NCBI RefSeq assembly: GCF_029868385.1
Contig: NZ_JARWNX010000054.1
Location: 124,001-188,000 of the forward strand
Reading direction: 5' to 3'
Length of the DNA stretch: 64,000 nt
DNA from: Nocardia cyriacigeorgica
GTDB lineage: Bacteria > Actinomycetota > Actinomycetes > Mycobacteriales > Mycobacteriaceae
Position numbers and translations under genes: made by a program. Positions within the stretch are counted from its first letter, which is position 1, and each line of letters begins with the position of its first letter. The notes under the pieces are model-generated. The model had not been told where the DNA came from. It worked only from the letters and a program-made list of their open reading frames with translations, and made no database searches. Shown piece by piece: positions 8,285 through 16,684 of this stretch.

Positions 8285-9907
8285 CTAGCGGTCGGTGGCC
8301 GAAGGAGGATCCTGGCTCGCGGAACCGGTGGCCGTATCGGAATCGGTAGCAGTCCCGGCGGAATCGAGCGGCGTGGCGGCCGGGTCAGCCGCAGCCGATG
8401 ACGAGGCAGCGGACCCGTCAGCTGCCGCAGGAGCGGCGGCAGGCCCAGCATGAGCCGCCGGTGCCGCGGCCGGATCAACGGACGTAGACGGCCCGGAGTC
8501 GGCGACAGGTGCGGCAGCGGCGGCAGGCGACGCGGCGGCAGCGGCGGATTCGGCAGGAGCGCCGGGCGCGGCAGGAGAAGCGGGCGCGGCAGGAGAACCG
8601 GCAACAGCGGCCGCTGGAACAACAACGGTGGGCGTGGCAACAACCGAATCAGCGGGCGGCCCAGCGGCACCCGCAGGACCGGACGCCGAATCGTCCGCGC
8701 GGGCAGCAGGCGCATTGCTCGTGCGTCCGGCGACTGCACCTGCTGCGGCGTCCCACTTCTCGCGCATGGTGGCGATCCTCGCGCGCAGGCCGATCGCTTC
8801 GGCGCCGTGGTTGACGACCCACTGGCCCACCGCGGCAAGGGCCGAGGCCACCGCGATCACAGCGGCGGCGATAGCAGCGGGGGTGAACCGCGAGGTGGCG
8901 ACGTACTCGCCCCTGCCGACACCGGGCAGAACGAACTTGCCCTCACCTTTCACCCAGCTCAGGAACTGGCCGACCTGACCACCCAGGTCAAACCTCCGCG
9001 CTGTCAGCGCCTTCAGCTCCGCGCCTTTGCTGTCGAGGTAGACCATGGTGAACAGCACCAGAATCGCCACGGCCACCGATGCTCCCGCCACCAACCGGGC
9101 GAAGAACTCCGTACGGGTGCGGAAGTAGAGCACGGCGACACAGATGGTCAGCACGATCGCGGCCGCGGTCACGAATGCCCATAGTCCACTGACCTGTGGC
9201 ATCTTCGGCGGCGACTTCGACCAGACGGTCAGGTATTTGGTGGACACGTTGATCCGGCCGAATGCGCTGGATTGCACGGATCCATTCGGCCCGGTGGCCA
9301 TCAGCCACGGCCGCGTCATCAGGATCAGGGTGACGAAGACACCGACGGCCGCCAGCAGGTAGCCCCAGTGTCCGCGCAGCGGCGACCCGAGGCCGCGCAC
9401 CGCAGCCACCCGCCCACGGACGACGTTCACCTGACGGGTGACGCGGGCTCCCGTCGATTCCCGCCCTTCGCTCTCGACGGCAACTGCGACCGCCTCGGTC
9501 GAACCGCCGACCTCGGAACCACGCGTATCCGGGCCCGCCGGTTCGGCCGAACTCGCGTCCACGCGCAATCCGACTGGCGACGATCTCGCGCCCGCGGCCC
9601 CGCTCGAACGCACCGGAGCCGCTCCCGCGGCGAATCTCTCGGAACTCGCCCCCGCGAATCCGTGCTGCCCCGCCGCCGACTTCGCGGCGGCGGCCCACCT
9701 ACTCGTCGGCGCAGGCTCCGCCGAACCGGTGGGCCCAGGTCCATGCGAACTCGCCGCGGCGGATTCGATCGGATTCGCTGTCGCGGACTCGTGCGGATTC
9801 GCCGCCGCAGATTCGACCGGACGCGCGGCCTCGACTCCGTGCGAACCTGCCGGTTCGACATCGGTGTCCCGGGCGGCCTTCGCCTGCCAGGGGGTTTCGC
9901 CCGCCAT
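8285..9907 (-). CDS. Four-helix membrane protein with long low-complexity arms
   Basis: 540 aa, family not recognised. Residues 1-175 are Ala/Ser/Glu/Pro-rich and probably disordered, with repeated motifs such as ESA(A/T)AN. Hydrophobic segments lie near residues 181-198, 241-261, 272-291 and 342-362. Residues about 385-540 are again Ala/Pro/Ser/Asp-rich. A loop after helix 3 holds charged residues and FLSWVKGEGKFVLPGVG. Both termini would face the same side. There is no convincing Shine-Dalgarno sequence before ATG 9907. It is divergent from the PhoU gene. The codon pattern supports a real gene, although repetitive Ala/Pro stretches create open shadows in other frames. Confidence 0.75.
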   Translation of the reverse strand: MAGETPWQAKAARDTDVEPAGSHGVEAARPVESAAANPHESATANPIESAAASSHGPGPTGSAEPAPTSRWAAAAKSAAGQHGFAGASSERFAAGAAPVRSSGAAGARSSPVGLRVDASSAEPAGPDTRGSEVGGSTEAVAVAVESEGRESTGARVTRQVNVVRGRVAAVRGLGSPLRGHWGYLLAAVGVFVTLILMTRPWLMATGPNGSVQSSAFGRINVSTKYLTVWSKSPPKMPQVSGLWAFVTAAAIVLTICVAVLYFRTRTEFFARLVAGASVAVAILVLFTMVYLDSKGAELKALTARRFDLGGQVGQFLSWVKGEGKFVLPGVGRGEYVATSRFTPAAIAAAVIAVASALAAVGQWVVNHGAEAIGLRARIATMREKWDAAAGAVAGRTSNAPAARADDSASGPAGAAGPPADSVVATPTVVVPAAAVAGSPAAPASPAAPGAPAESAAAAASPAAAAAPVADSGPSTSVDPAAAPAAHAGPAAAPAAADGSAASSSAAADPAATPLDSAGTATDSDTATGSASQDPPSATDR

Positions 9908-10091
9908 TACCGCAGTTTATGGTGCCTGCACCAGTGGGAATACCGGCGCGTAGCGGGATGCCCGGACAACCCGGACACCGCGCTGTGCGCACCGGATTTG
10001 CCTGCTGCCGCACCGCATCTCGAATGCCCTCGGCAACGAAGATCACGCGATCAATCGACCGGCGGGGTACACATAGGCGACAATTTGGCCC

Positions 10092-10763
10092 GTGCGGACC
10101 CAGTTCACCAATGAGCTCGTCGCGTTGACCGATGAGTTGACGCAGATGTGCCGACTCACCCAGGACGCTGCCGAGCGCGTCACCGATGCGCTCGTCGACG
10201 CCGATCTCACGGCGGCCTACGAGGTCTTCGCCCTCGATGAGCGGCTACAGGCCATGTACGCGGCGTGTGAGGAGCGGACGGTGGTGCTGCTCGCGCTACA
10301 GGCGCCGGTGGCCCGCGATCTGCGCCATGTGGTGACCGCCATCCAGATCGCGGGTGAGCTGTCCAGAATCGGCTGGCTCACCAGCCGGGTGGCCGATCAG
10401 GTCTACAAGAGCAACCCCGACCCGGTCGCGCCCGAGCCGATCGTGGCGTTGCTCGCCGAGATGGGCAGGCGCGCGAGCCGCGCGACCGCACACGCCCTGC
10501 GTTCGGTCGCCGCGGGACAGCAGCCGCCGGAGGAGACCCCTGAGCCGCCGAGCGAGACCATGGAAGCCCTGAACCACCGGCTGCATTCGGCCCTCAGCGC
10601 CCCGGCCTGGACCGGAAGCACCGATACCGCAATCGAACTCGCCCTGCTCGGCCATCACCTGGAACGCTGCGTCGACCACACCGCCCGCATCGAACGTCTG
10701 ATCCGCTTCCTCGACACCGGTGTTCCCCCGACCGCACAGCCGACGGAGGAAGACAAGGACTGA
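10092..10763 (+). CDS. phoU: PhoU family phosphate-signalling protein
   Basis: 223 aa from GTG at 10092. It matches the PhoU pattern from the first residues (MRTQFTNELVALTDELTQMC) with two PhoU helical repeats; acidic/hydrophobic helices around DERLQAMYAACEERTVVLLALQAPVARDLRHVVTAI are the family hallmark. PhoU proteins normally restrain the PhoR kinase and the Pst phosphate importer when phosphate is plentiful. No pst or phoPR gene is adjacent here, so this may be a stand-alone paralog. The last 15 residues are Pro/acidic and variable. Confidence 0.93.
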   Translation: MRTQFTNELVALTDELTQMCRLTQDAAERVTDALVDADLTAAYEVFALDERLQAMYAACEERTVVLLALQAPVARDLRHVVTAIQIAGELSRIGWLTSRVADQVYKSNPDPVAPEPIVALLAEMGRRASRATAHALRSVAAGQQPPEETPEPPSETMEALNHRLHSALSAPAWTGSTDTAIELALLGHHLERCVDHTARIERLIRFLDTGVPPTAQPTEEDKD

Positions 10764-10821
10764 GCGTCGGCGGCACTCACCGTGCAGGGGCCGGTTCGCT
10801 TCGGCCTGATCACAGCTGCGG

Positions 10822-11733
10822 CTACCGCCCCGACCGCCGTGCGATCGCGTAGAGGTCGCGCGCAGGCCCGGTCGGGCGCGTACCCGCGGGCCATACGGCG
10901 CGCAGCACCCGATCCAGGTCGAGCCCGGTGACGCTCGGCGCGACCAGCGTTCCTGCCGCCACCTCGGCCGCCACCGCCAGCGAACTGAGCACGGCCGGGC
11001 CGACACCAGCGGCGACGGCCGTTTTGATCGCCGTGGTCGACGACAATTCCAGCGCTACCGCGGGTCGGGCGCCGGGGCGATTGCGGGCCAAAGCGTGTTC
11101 GAACCAGTTCCGCGTCCCCGATCCGGTTTCTCGTTGCAGTAGCGGCGTTTCGGCCAGTTCGTCCACATCCACCGCACCGCGGCGCGCCCACGCATGGCCG
11201 GGCGCCACCACGACGACCAGGCGATCCTTGCCCACCACGCGACTGTCCAGCCCGGCGAAGCTCTGCCTGCTCTCGATGAAGCCGATGGCCGCGCGTCCGT
11301 CGAGCACGGCGTGGGCGACTTCCACCGAGTTGCCGGATTCGAGGGCGATGGTCAGGTCGGTGGCCGCCGCGCGCAGGGTGGTCAGCCAGCCGGGGAACAG
11401 GTATTCGGCGACGGTCTGGCTGGCAGCGACCCGCAGCCGGGAATCGCGTTCGGAGCGCAGGGTGTCGATCCCGGCGTCGAGCTGGCCTGCGGCATCGATG
11501 ACCGCGCGCGCCCATTCCACGATGAGGACACCGGCGCGAGTGGGTCGGGAGCCGAGGGTGGTTCGTTCCAGCACCGGCACGCCGACCAGCTTCTCCAACG
11601 TCCGAATGCGGGAGGACGCCGACGGCTGGCTGATGCCGTGTGCCTGCGCGGCGCGACCGAGGCTACCGAGTTCGACCACCGACAGCAGCAGATCGAGCGC
11701 GGCGAGATCGGGCACCCGCGGCGACAGAGGCAT
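10822..11733 (-). CDS. LysR family regulator, divergent from TDT transporter
   Basis: 303 aa. The N-terminal winged helix-turn-helix is clear (LDLLLSVVELGSLGRAAQAH, ISQPSASSRIRTLEKLVG). The C-terminal part is a LysR ligand-binding domain (SRLRVAASQTVAEYLFPGWL). It is transcribed divergently from the TDT transporter 70 bases away, the classic arrangement for a LysR protein and its target. A perfect inverted repeat covers its own start codon (11731-11747), which suggests autorepression. The effector is unknown; sulfite, dicarboxylates or tellurite-like anions would fit the TDT partner. Confidence 0.92.
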   Translation of the reverse strand: MPLSPRVPDLAALDLLLSVVELGSLGRAAQAHGISQPSASSRIRTLEKLVGVPVLERTTLGSRPTRAGVLIVEWARAVIDAAGQLDAGIDTLRSERDSRLRVAASQTVAEYLFPGWLTTLRAAATDLTIALESGNSVEVAHAVLDGRAAIGFIESRQSFAGLDSRVVGKDRLVVVVAPGHAWARRGAVDVDELAETPLLQRETGSGTRNWFEHALARNRPGARPAVALELSSTTAIKTAVAAGVGPAVLSSLAVAAEVAAGTLVAPSVTGLDLDRVLRAVWPAGTRPTGPARDLYAIARRSGR

Positions 11734-11747
11734 AGAACCATTCTATG
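11731..11747. promoter_or_regulatory. Palindromic operator, likely for the LysR regulator
   Basis: CATAGAACCATTCTATG is a perfect inverted repeat with 7-bp arms and a 3-base centre. It starts on the lysR start codon and lies within the 70-base gap to the TDT gene. Binding here could both block lysR expression and activate the divergent transporter. Confidence 0.6.
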
Positions 11748-11803
11748 TACCCATAGGACCGCGGCGGCTACCCGACGCGACGGTATCGCGCGAGCCTTGG
11801 GTC

Positions 11804-12940
11804 ATGACCCTCACCGCGACCGACTTCTCCGCCGTTCGGCGCAGCGCGCCCGTGCGCACCGACGCGCTGGCTCATATCGGCCTGAACTGGTTCGCGATCG
11901 TGATGGGCACCGGGATCGTCGCCAATGCGGCGGCCACCCTGCCGGTCCAACCACCGGGGCTGCGGGCGGCGGCCACGGCGATGTGGTTGCTGGCTGCGGC
12001 GTTGCTCGCCGTGTTGAGCCTGGCCTGGGCGGTGCGTACTGTCCGGCATCGGGGACAGGTCCGGGCCGAGCGCGATCATCCGGTGCTCGCCCACTTCTCG
12101 GGTGCGCCGCCGATGGCACTGCTGACGGTCGGCGCGGGCGCGATGCTGCTGGGCAAAGACGTCATCGGCGACACCGCCGCCGTGACCGTGGACTGGATCC
12201 TGTGGCCGCTCGGCACCGCGCTCGGCCTGGCCACCGCATTCGCGGTGCCGTACCGAATGATCACCCGTACCCCGGCGGGCTCGCCCGACGCGGCGTTCGG
12301 CGGATGGCTGATGCCGGTCGTACCGCCGATGGTCTCCGCGGCCACCGGCGTCCTGCTGCTGCCCCACACCCCACCGGGCCAGCTGCGCCTGACCCTGCTG
12401 GCGTGTTGCGGCGCCATGTTCGGTCTGAGCCTGATCGCCGCGCTGGTCACCACGACCATGATCTGGTCCAGGCTGATGCATTTCGGCGCGCCCGCCGCCG
12501 GACTCGTGCCGACGCTGTGGATCGTGCTCGGCCCGCTCGGCCAGTCGGTGACGGCGGCGGGCGCGATGGCCGATAGCGCACCCGCTCTCGTTCCGGCGCA
12601 GGAGGCGAACGGGTTGGTCCTGGCCGCGACCGTTTTCGGCATCGCGACCTGGGGATTCGCCATGCTGTGGCTGGCATTGGCGCTCGCCGTCACCGTGCGC
12701 ACCATCCGGGCCGGTGCCCTCGGATTCACCCTGACCTGGTGGGGATTCACCTTCCCGCTCGGCACCTGCGTCACCGGTAGCACCGCGCTGTTCCACCACA
12801 CCGGCGCCGATGTGTTCGCCGTGGCCGCGGTGGCGTTGTACGCGCTGCTGCTCGTGATCTGGTCCACGGTGGCGCCACGGACCGCACTCGGAGTACGCGA
12901 CGGTTCGCTGCTGCGGCCCGCCGCACCCGCACCCGTGTGA
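11804..12940 (+). CDS. TDT/SLAC1 family anion transporter (TehA-like)
   Basis: 378 aa, about ten hydrophobic helices. The opening LNWFAIVMGTGIVANAAATL is the family signature of the tellurite-resistance/dicarboxylate transporter (TDT) group, with further typical blocks PVVPPMVSAATGVLLL and WWGFTFPLGTCVTGSTAL. Members export or import small anions (malate, sulfite, formate-like) through a central channel. A divergent LysR gene sits next to it, and a hairpin 24 bases past the stop probably ends the transcript. Substrate not inferable. Confidence 0.92.
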   Translation: MTLTATDFSAVRRSAPVRTDALAHIGLNWFAIVMGTGIVANAAATLPVQPPGLRAAATAMWLLAAALLAVLSLAWAVRTVRHRGQVRAERDHPVLAHFSGAPPMALLTVGAGAMLLGKDVIGDTAAVTVDWILWPLGTALGLATAFAVPYRMITRTPAGSPDAAFGGWLMPVVPPMVSAATGVLLLPHTPPGQLRLTLLACCGAMFGLSLIAALVTTTMIWSRLMHFGAPAAGLVPTLWIVLGPLGQSVTAAGAMADSAPALVPAQEANGLVLAATVFGIATWGFAMLWLALALAVTVRTIRAGALGFTLTWWGFTFPLGTCVTGSTALFHHTGADVFAVAAVALYALLLVIWSTVAPRTALGVRDGSLLRPAAPAPV

Positions 12941-12963
12941 CCGTGCCCACCGGATAAACCGCA

Positions 12964-12993
12964 GCTCACCGAATACGGTCCGGCGCGGTGAGC
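12964..12993 (+). terminator. Stem-loop after the TDT gene
   Basis: GCTCACCG and CGGTGAGC form 8-bp arms around a 14-base loop, 24 bases after the TDT stop codon. There is no U-run, as is common in actinobacteria. Confidence 0.45.
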
Positions 12994-13312
12994 GGATGTA
13001 CACCCAGCGTGGGCACCATTTCCGTACCCGAGCAGTAGATGTGTCCCGGCGGAGTCGGATAAAACTCCCAATCATGGGAAGTAGGTACGGTGTTTGCAGA
13101 CGAGAAATCAGACATCTACTATCCAGTTACGTAGATGAAAGCTTGGTCCGGACCGCTGTCCGGGCCGTGAGCGTCACGACGAGTTCGCGCTCGTGCGACA
13201 CGACACCCCGGGACTACCCCCTCATCAGCCTCGAGGTGTCGTGGCGCGGCCGGTCTGGACAACTGGCCGCACCCTCAGTCGCGCGGGCGGGAATCGAATT
13301 CGCCCGTGGCAA

Positions 13313-13354
13313 ACCATCCCCGGATCAGCGCCGGCACGCTGATCCGGGGATGGT
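13313..13354. terminator. Perfect 18-bp-arm stem-loop
   Basis: 13313-13330 and 13337-13354 are perfectly complementary (18 bp) around the 6-base loop ccggca. It is the strongest secondary structure in this gap. It could be a terminator of upstream transcription, an RNA element in a long 5' leader, or a site for a DNA-binding protein. No U-tract follows. Confidence 0.6.
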
Positions 13355-13470
13355 CCACGTGACCACCTGTCCCACTGTGCGTAATCTCATACCTGTCAGT
13401 GCCTTCGACAGCACGCGACACCGGGTAGCTTGACGCCCGGTAATTTTCGGGCGCAGGACAAGGAAGTCAG

Positions 13471-13527
13471 TTGAGTTTCACCGCACTCCAGATCGGTTCT
13501 TCCGTCCGCGCCGAGGTCACGCGGTGA
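13471..13527 (+). CDS. Possible 18-residue leader peptide coupled to the HNH gene
   Basis: TTG at 13471 has a good Shine-Dalgarno sequence (AAGGAAG, 13460-13466) and opens an 18-codon frame, MSFTALQIGSSVRAEVTR. Its TGA overlaps the GTG start of the HNH gene as GTGA. The HNH start itself has no good ribosome-binding site, so this short frame could deliver ribosomes to it. The alternative is a chance frame. Inference from arrangement only. Confidence 0.35.
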   Translation: MSFTALQIGSSVRAEVTR

Positions 13528-14300
13528 ACGCGCTGCTCTCCCGCGCCTCGGGCCGAACCCGCACGATCATCGCCGCCGCCGTCTGCCTGATCGCGCTCGC
13601 CATCGTCGGCTACGGCTATGTCGACGATATGTTCGCCACCCGTGGCGCCGGTTCCGCGGGCGCGGCAACGACTTCCGGCCGCGATGTCAGCGAACTACTC
13701 GGCCGCCTCACCGTGGCGGCCGAGGGCTCGATGAACGGCTACAGCCGGGAGAACTTCCCGCATTGGGACTCCAACAAGCTCGAACACGGCTTCGGCCCCG
13801 ACTTCGCCCAGTACAGCAAATGCACCACCCGCGAGGTGATGATGCTGCGCGATGCCACCGGCAAGGTCACCCTGGACGCGAAGACCTGCGAGCTGACCAT
13901 CGGCGCCGACGGCGGCTGGCGCGACCAATACGGCTTCACCGACCGTAAGACCGGGCAACTGAAGCCGTACAAATGGATGACCGACCCCGCCTCCGTCGAC
14001 GCCGAGCACATCGTCCCGCTCGCCGAGGCGTGGCGTTCGGGCGCCGACAAGCTCGATGAACCCACCCGCCGCCGCATTGCCAACGACGCGGGTAACCTCA
14101 TCGCCTCCGACCCGTCGGCCAACCGCTCCAAAGGCGATCAGGACGCCGCACACTACCTCCCACCGGGCAATTTCCGGTGTGGCTATATCGATCACTACAT
14201 CAAGATCAAGGTAAAGTACGGCCTCACAGTCGACCCCGACGAGCAGAAGGCCCTCCGAACCGCCGTCGACGCTTGCGTCGAGCGAGGAGAATTCCGATAA
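13524..14300 (+). CDS. Membrane-anchored or secreted HNH endonuclease (DUF1524/GmrSD-C type)
   Basis: 258 aa from GTG 13524. One N-terminal hydrophobic segment (IIAAAVCLIALAIVGYGYV, residues about 15-33) acts as signal or anchor, so the rest is extracytoplasmic. The nuclease core is DAEHIVPLAEAWRSG (Glu161-His162) followed by NDAGNLIASDPSANRSKGDQ (Asn200, Lys203), the pattern of secreted DUF1524-like HNH nucleases. Cys100 and Cys122 may form a disulfide. Such proteins may degrade external DNA for nutrients or act between cells. It overlaps a small gene or frame at both ends. The precise target is not known. Confidence 0.85.
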   Translation: MNALLSRASGRTRTIIAAAVCLIALAIVGYGYVDDMFATRGAGSAGAATTSGRDVSELLGRLTVAAEGSMNGYSRENFPHWDSNKLEHGFGPDFAQYSKCTTREVMMLRDATGKVTLDAKTCELTIGADGGWRDQYGFTDRKTGQLKPYKWMTDPASVDAEHIVPLAEAWRSGADKLDEPTRRRIANDAGNLIASDPSANRSKGDQDAAHYLPPGNFRCGYIDHYIKIKVKYGLTVDPDEQKALRTAVDACVERGEFR

Positions 14301-14335
14301 GCGATATCATCGAGCTCACCGCCGCGGCTGCCGTC

Positions 14336-14560
14336 ATGACCGCAGAGGAAGGGACGGTATCCGGCGACCTCGATGTCACCGTCGACGCATCCGGTCACGG
14401 ATTGGTCCGCTATCGCGATACCGAAACCTGGTACACCATCGGCAACCTCGACGACGAACCCCCGCGCACCTGGACCTCGGTCACCGAACTCGTGACCGCG
14501 ATCGAAGCCGGAATCGGCGCCCGCGACGCAGCGGGCAACACCATCCCGTTCGAGGCGTGA
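14336..14560 (+). CDS. Small acidic protein downstream of the HNH nuclease
   Basis: 74 aa from ATG 14336 (MTAEEGTVSGDLDV). No family recognised. It is acidic, probably beta-rich, with LVRYRDTETWYTIGNL. The frame is open further upstream, and the only good ribosome site (GAGGAGA, 14284-14290) sits before ATA at 14297, which overlaps the HNH stop as ATAA. Translation from ATA, or from ATT at 14291, would add 13 to 15 residues. Position directly after a secreted nuclease invites an immunity role, but an N-terminal signal is lacking and that is speculation. Confidence 0.65.
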   Translation: MTAEEGTVSGDLDVTVDASGHGLVRYRDTETWYTIGNLDDEPPRTWTSVTELVTAIEAGIGARDAAGNTIPFEA

Positions 14561-14574
14561 CGCCGTCACGCCGA

Positions 14575-14605
14575 GAGGCGGACCGGCAGTCGGCCAGTCC
14601 GCCTC
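14575..14605. terminator. Bidirectional terminator between convergent genes
   Basis: GAGGCGGAC and GTCCGCCTC form 9-bp arms around a 13-base loop, between the small acidic gene (stop 14560) and the monooxygenase (stop 14618). Confidence 0.6.
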
Positions 14606-14617
14606 CCGAGGAAGCGA

Positions 14618-15838
14618 TCAGCGGACCGCGCTGACGAGGTGCTCCACTTCCGACTGCACGTGCGCCTCCCAATCGATGCGGTAGCGCTGGTCATCGCCCG
14701 AGGTCTTCTCCGGATTCATCACGGTTTTCACCATGATCGGCATGAGCATCCGTATCATCTTGCGGGTGATCGGTCCGGGCGTCTTGGAATGATTGATCTT
14801 CGCGGCGCGGGCGGCGATACCCTCCACGCGGCCGCGGCGCAGCGTCTCATAGGCGGCGAAAGCTTCGGCGGGCGAATCCAGATCGCGCAGGCACCGAGCC
14901 AACTGCACCGCGCTTTCCACCGCGAGCGACGCGCCCTGACCGGAACTGTTGGACGGCGCGTGCACGGAATCGCCGACCAGCACCATGCGCCCGCGGTACC
15001 AGTGCGGCACCGGCGGCATGATATGCAGGGCGCCGGTGACCTCGAGCTGATCGGCGGTGGTGGCGCGAGCCAGCTGACCGCCCGGCGTATCCTCGCCGTA
15101 GGTGTCGCGCAGGACCGACAACCAGTGCTCGGCCGGGATGGCGCGGGCCTCGGTCAACGACAGGTACTGCTTCTGCGGCAGATTCGCACCCCATACGATC
15201 CGGCCGTCTCCCTCCGGCCAGTACAGGTAGTACGCGCGCTTGCCGAACGCGAAAACCATGGTCTCGGGCGGGGTGTCGATGGCGGCTTCGGTGCGCGCGC
15301 CGAAGCCGAGCATCCCGGTGTAGTCCGGCCCCGGCGCATCGGGATCGATCAATCCGCGCACCGTGGAGCGGATACCGTCGGCGCCGATCAGCACATCGGC
15401 GGTGGCGCTGCTGCCGTCGGCGAAACGGGCGGTCACCCCGTCGCCGTGTTCGTCCACACCGACCAGCCGCTTCTCGTATTCGAACGGCACCCCCGACTCG
15501 ATCGCGTGATCATGCAGCTGCCGGTGTAGTTCACTGCGGTCGACGAGCTGCAACGGCTCCACATCCGGCAGCGTCGGCACCGACACCCGCTTATCGCCGA
15601 CGGACAGATTCATCGCCGAGATGGGCACCGCGATCGCGCGGACGCGATCGCCCGCGCCGACGACATCGAGGGCGGCGAGACCGTTGGGCGCCAGCGCGAG
15701 TCCGCTGCCGATGTTGTGGGCCGGGCCGGGATAGGCCTCGTAGACGCGGGCATCGATACCCGCTGCGCGCAGTGCGGTGGCGGCCACGGGGCCTGCGATA
15801 CCGCCGCCGATGACGAGCGCGGAACGAACGATGGACAT
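14618..15838 (-). CDS. FAD-dependent aromatic-ring-type monooxygenase
   Basis: 406 aa, usual length for the FAD_binding_3 / p-hydroxybenzoate hydroxylase group. The dinucleotide-binding motif is VIGGGIAGPVAATALRAAG near the N-terminus, the DG motif is LIGADGIRSTVR, and the GD motif VLVGDSVHAPSNSSGQG lies near residue 287. It would use NAD(P)H and O2 to hydroxylate a small organic or aromatic substrate, possibly to inactivate a drug. Start ATG 15838 has AGGAG upstream. The PadR gene lies 175 bases upstream on the same strand, suggesting control by it. Confidence 0.92.
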   Translation of the reverse strand: MSIVRSALVIGGGIAGPVAATALRAAGIDARVYEAYPGPAHNIGSGLALAPNGLAALDVVGAGDRVRAIAVPISAMNLSVGDKRVSVPTLPDVEPLQLVDRSELHRQLHDHAIESGVPFEYEKRLVGVDEHGDGVTARFADGSSATADVLIGADGIRSTVRGLIDPDAPGPDYTGMLGFGARTEAAIDTPPETMVFAFGKRAYYLYWPEGDGRIVWGANLPQKQYLSLTEARAIPAEHWLSVLRDTYGEDTPGGQLARATTADQLEVTGALHIMPPVPHWYRGRMVLVGDSVHAPSNSSGQGASLAVESAVQLARCLRDLDSPAEAFAAYETLRRGRVEGIAARAAKINHSKTPGPITRKMIRMLMPIMVKTVMNPEKTSGDDQRYRIDWEAHVQSEVEHLVSAVR

Positions 15839-16013
15839 GAGTAACTCCTGATGGGTCGTGCGTATACGGCGGACCGCCCCGTGTGATCACCCATCCGGTT
15901 ATCCTGTGGTTGCCAAACTCTGGCCGGGTGTGCGATATGCGGGCACGGTCCGAGACGGTTCCCCGAGTTCGGCGGCGGTGTTGCAGCACCTCCGCCGGAC
16001 TCGGTCTCGGTAT

Positions 16014-16661
16014 CTACTGGTCTGGCCTGTCTCCCTCCATCAGATCGTCGACGCTCTCCTGATTCATGCCGTCGACGTGCCATTTGCGCCAGCCGTCCAG
16101 TCCGGGGAATTCCCCGGCGATGAGCTCGTCCCGGAACGATCCGGTCCAGGCCCGTTCGGCTTCCAGCATGGCGAGCCCGTATTCGGACTCGACCATGAAC
16201 AGTCGCGGTAGCGATCCCTGCGCCGCCTCGAATTCGGCATGCACCGCGGCGATCTGCTCATCGAGCACGGCGAGCCTGCGGCCGAGGAGTTCGATCACCT
16301 CCTCCGGCGGCAGCGCCGCGAGAATCGATAATCCGGCGACGTATCTGCCCTGTTCGGGCTGCGGTTCGGCGATCAATTCCCTGGTCCAGTCGATCAGTTC
16401 GGCGCGACCGGCCTCGGTGATCCGGTAGATCACCCGCTCGGGCCGCGCGCCTGCGCGTTCACTGCCGACGACTTCGAGGAATCCGGCCTTGGCCATGTTC
16501 TGCACGACGGTGTAGAGCGAACCCCATTTGATGTCCATATCGCGGTCTTTACCGCGGTCGCGCAGCGTGGAGGCGATCTCGTAACGGTGCATGGGCCGCT
16601 CGATGATCACCGAGAGCACCGCGAGGGCCAGCAGATTGCCGACCTTGCGTTTGGCTGCCAT
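16014..16661 (-). CDS. PadR family repressor
   Basis: 215 aa from ATG 16661, chosen because AGGAGG precedes it at 6 bases; the open frame extends upstream but without such a site. N-terminal PadR winged helix: LALAVLSVIIERPMHRYEIA and KWGSLYTVVQNMAKAGFLE. The C-terminal half is helical (Vir_C-like) with long amphipathic helices for dimerisation. PadR proteins usually respond to phenolics or drugs and repress themselves plus a neighbouring detoxification gene. The FAD monooxygenase downstream is the obvious target, and the MFS pump stop lies 121 bases upstream. Confidence 0.92.
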   Translation of the reverse strand: MAAKRKVGNLLALAVLSVIIERPMHRYEIASTLRDRGKDRDMDIKWGSLYTVVQNMAKAGFLEVVGSERAGARPERVIYRITEAGRAELIDWTRELIAEPQPEQGRYVAGLSILAALPPEEVIELLGRRLAVLDEQIAAVHAEFEAAQGSLPRLFMVESEYGLAMLEAERAWTGSFRDELIAGEFPGLDGWRKWHVDGMNQESVDDLMEGDRPDQ

Positions 16662-16684
16662 GCACGCCTCCTCTCTACTCGCAT

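Larger units (their letters stand above)
12941..13470. other. Long structured, partly AT-rich intergenic region before the HNH gene
   Basis: No convincing gene; a 145-codon reading at 12996-13433 looks like no family and has poor composition. About 13055-13145 is markedly richer in A+T than its neighbours. GTAGATG occurs at 13035-13041 and 13131-13137, the latter pairing with CATCTAC at 13113-13119. A very strong hairpin lies at 13313-13354, and a small one at 13434-13453 (CGCCCG/CGGGCG) just upstream of the leader reading frame. The layout suggests regulated transcription of the nuclease operon or a remnant of inserted DNA. Confidence 0.5.

Noticed and set aside
8390..9190. Arg/Gly-rich plus-strand frames opposite the 540-residue membrane protein
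   Set aside because: Compositional shadows of Ala/Pro/Ser codons, with no ribosome sites.
13285..13320. Minus-strand T-arm-like sequence (GAATTCGATTC) suggesting a tRNA or attachment site
   Set aside because: The 5-bp stem encloses 11 rather than 7 bases and no acceptor, D or anticodon arm can be drawn.
12996..13433. 145-codon plus-strand frame in the gap before the HNH gene
   Set aside because: No family, no ribosome site, poor codon pattern, and it crosses the large hairpin.
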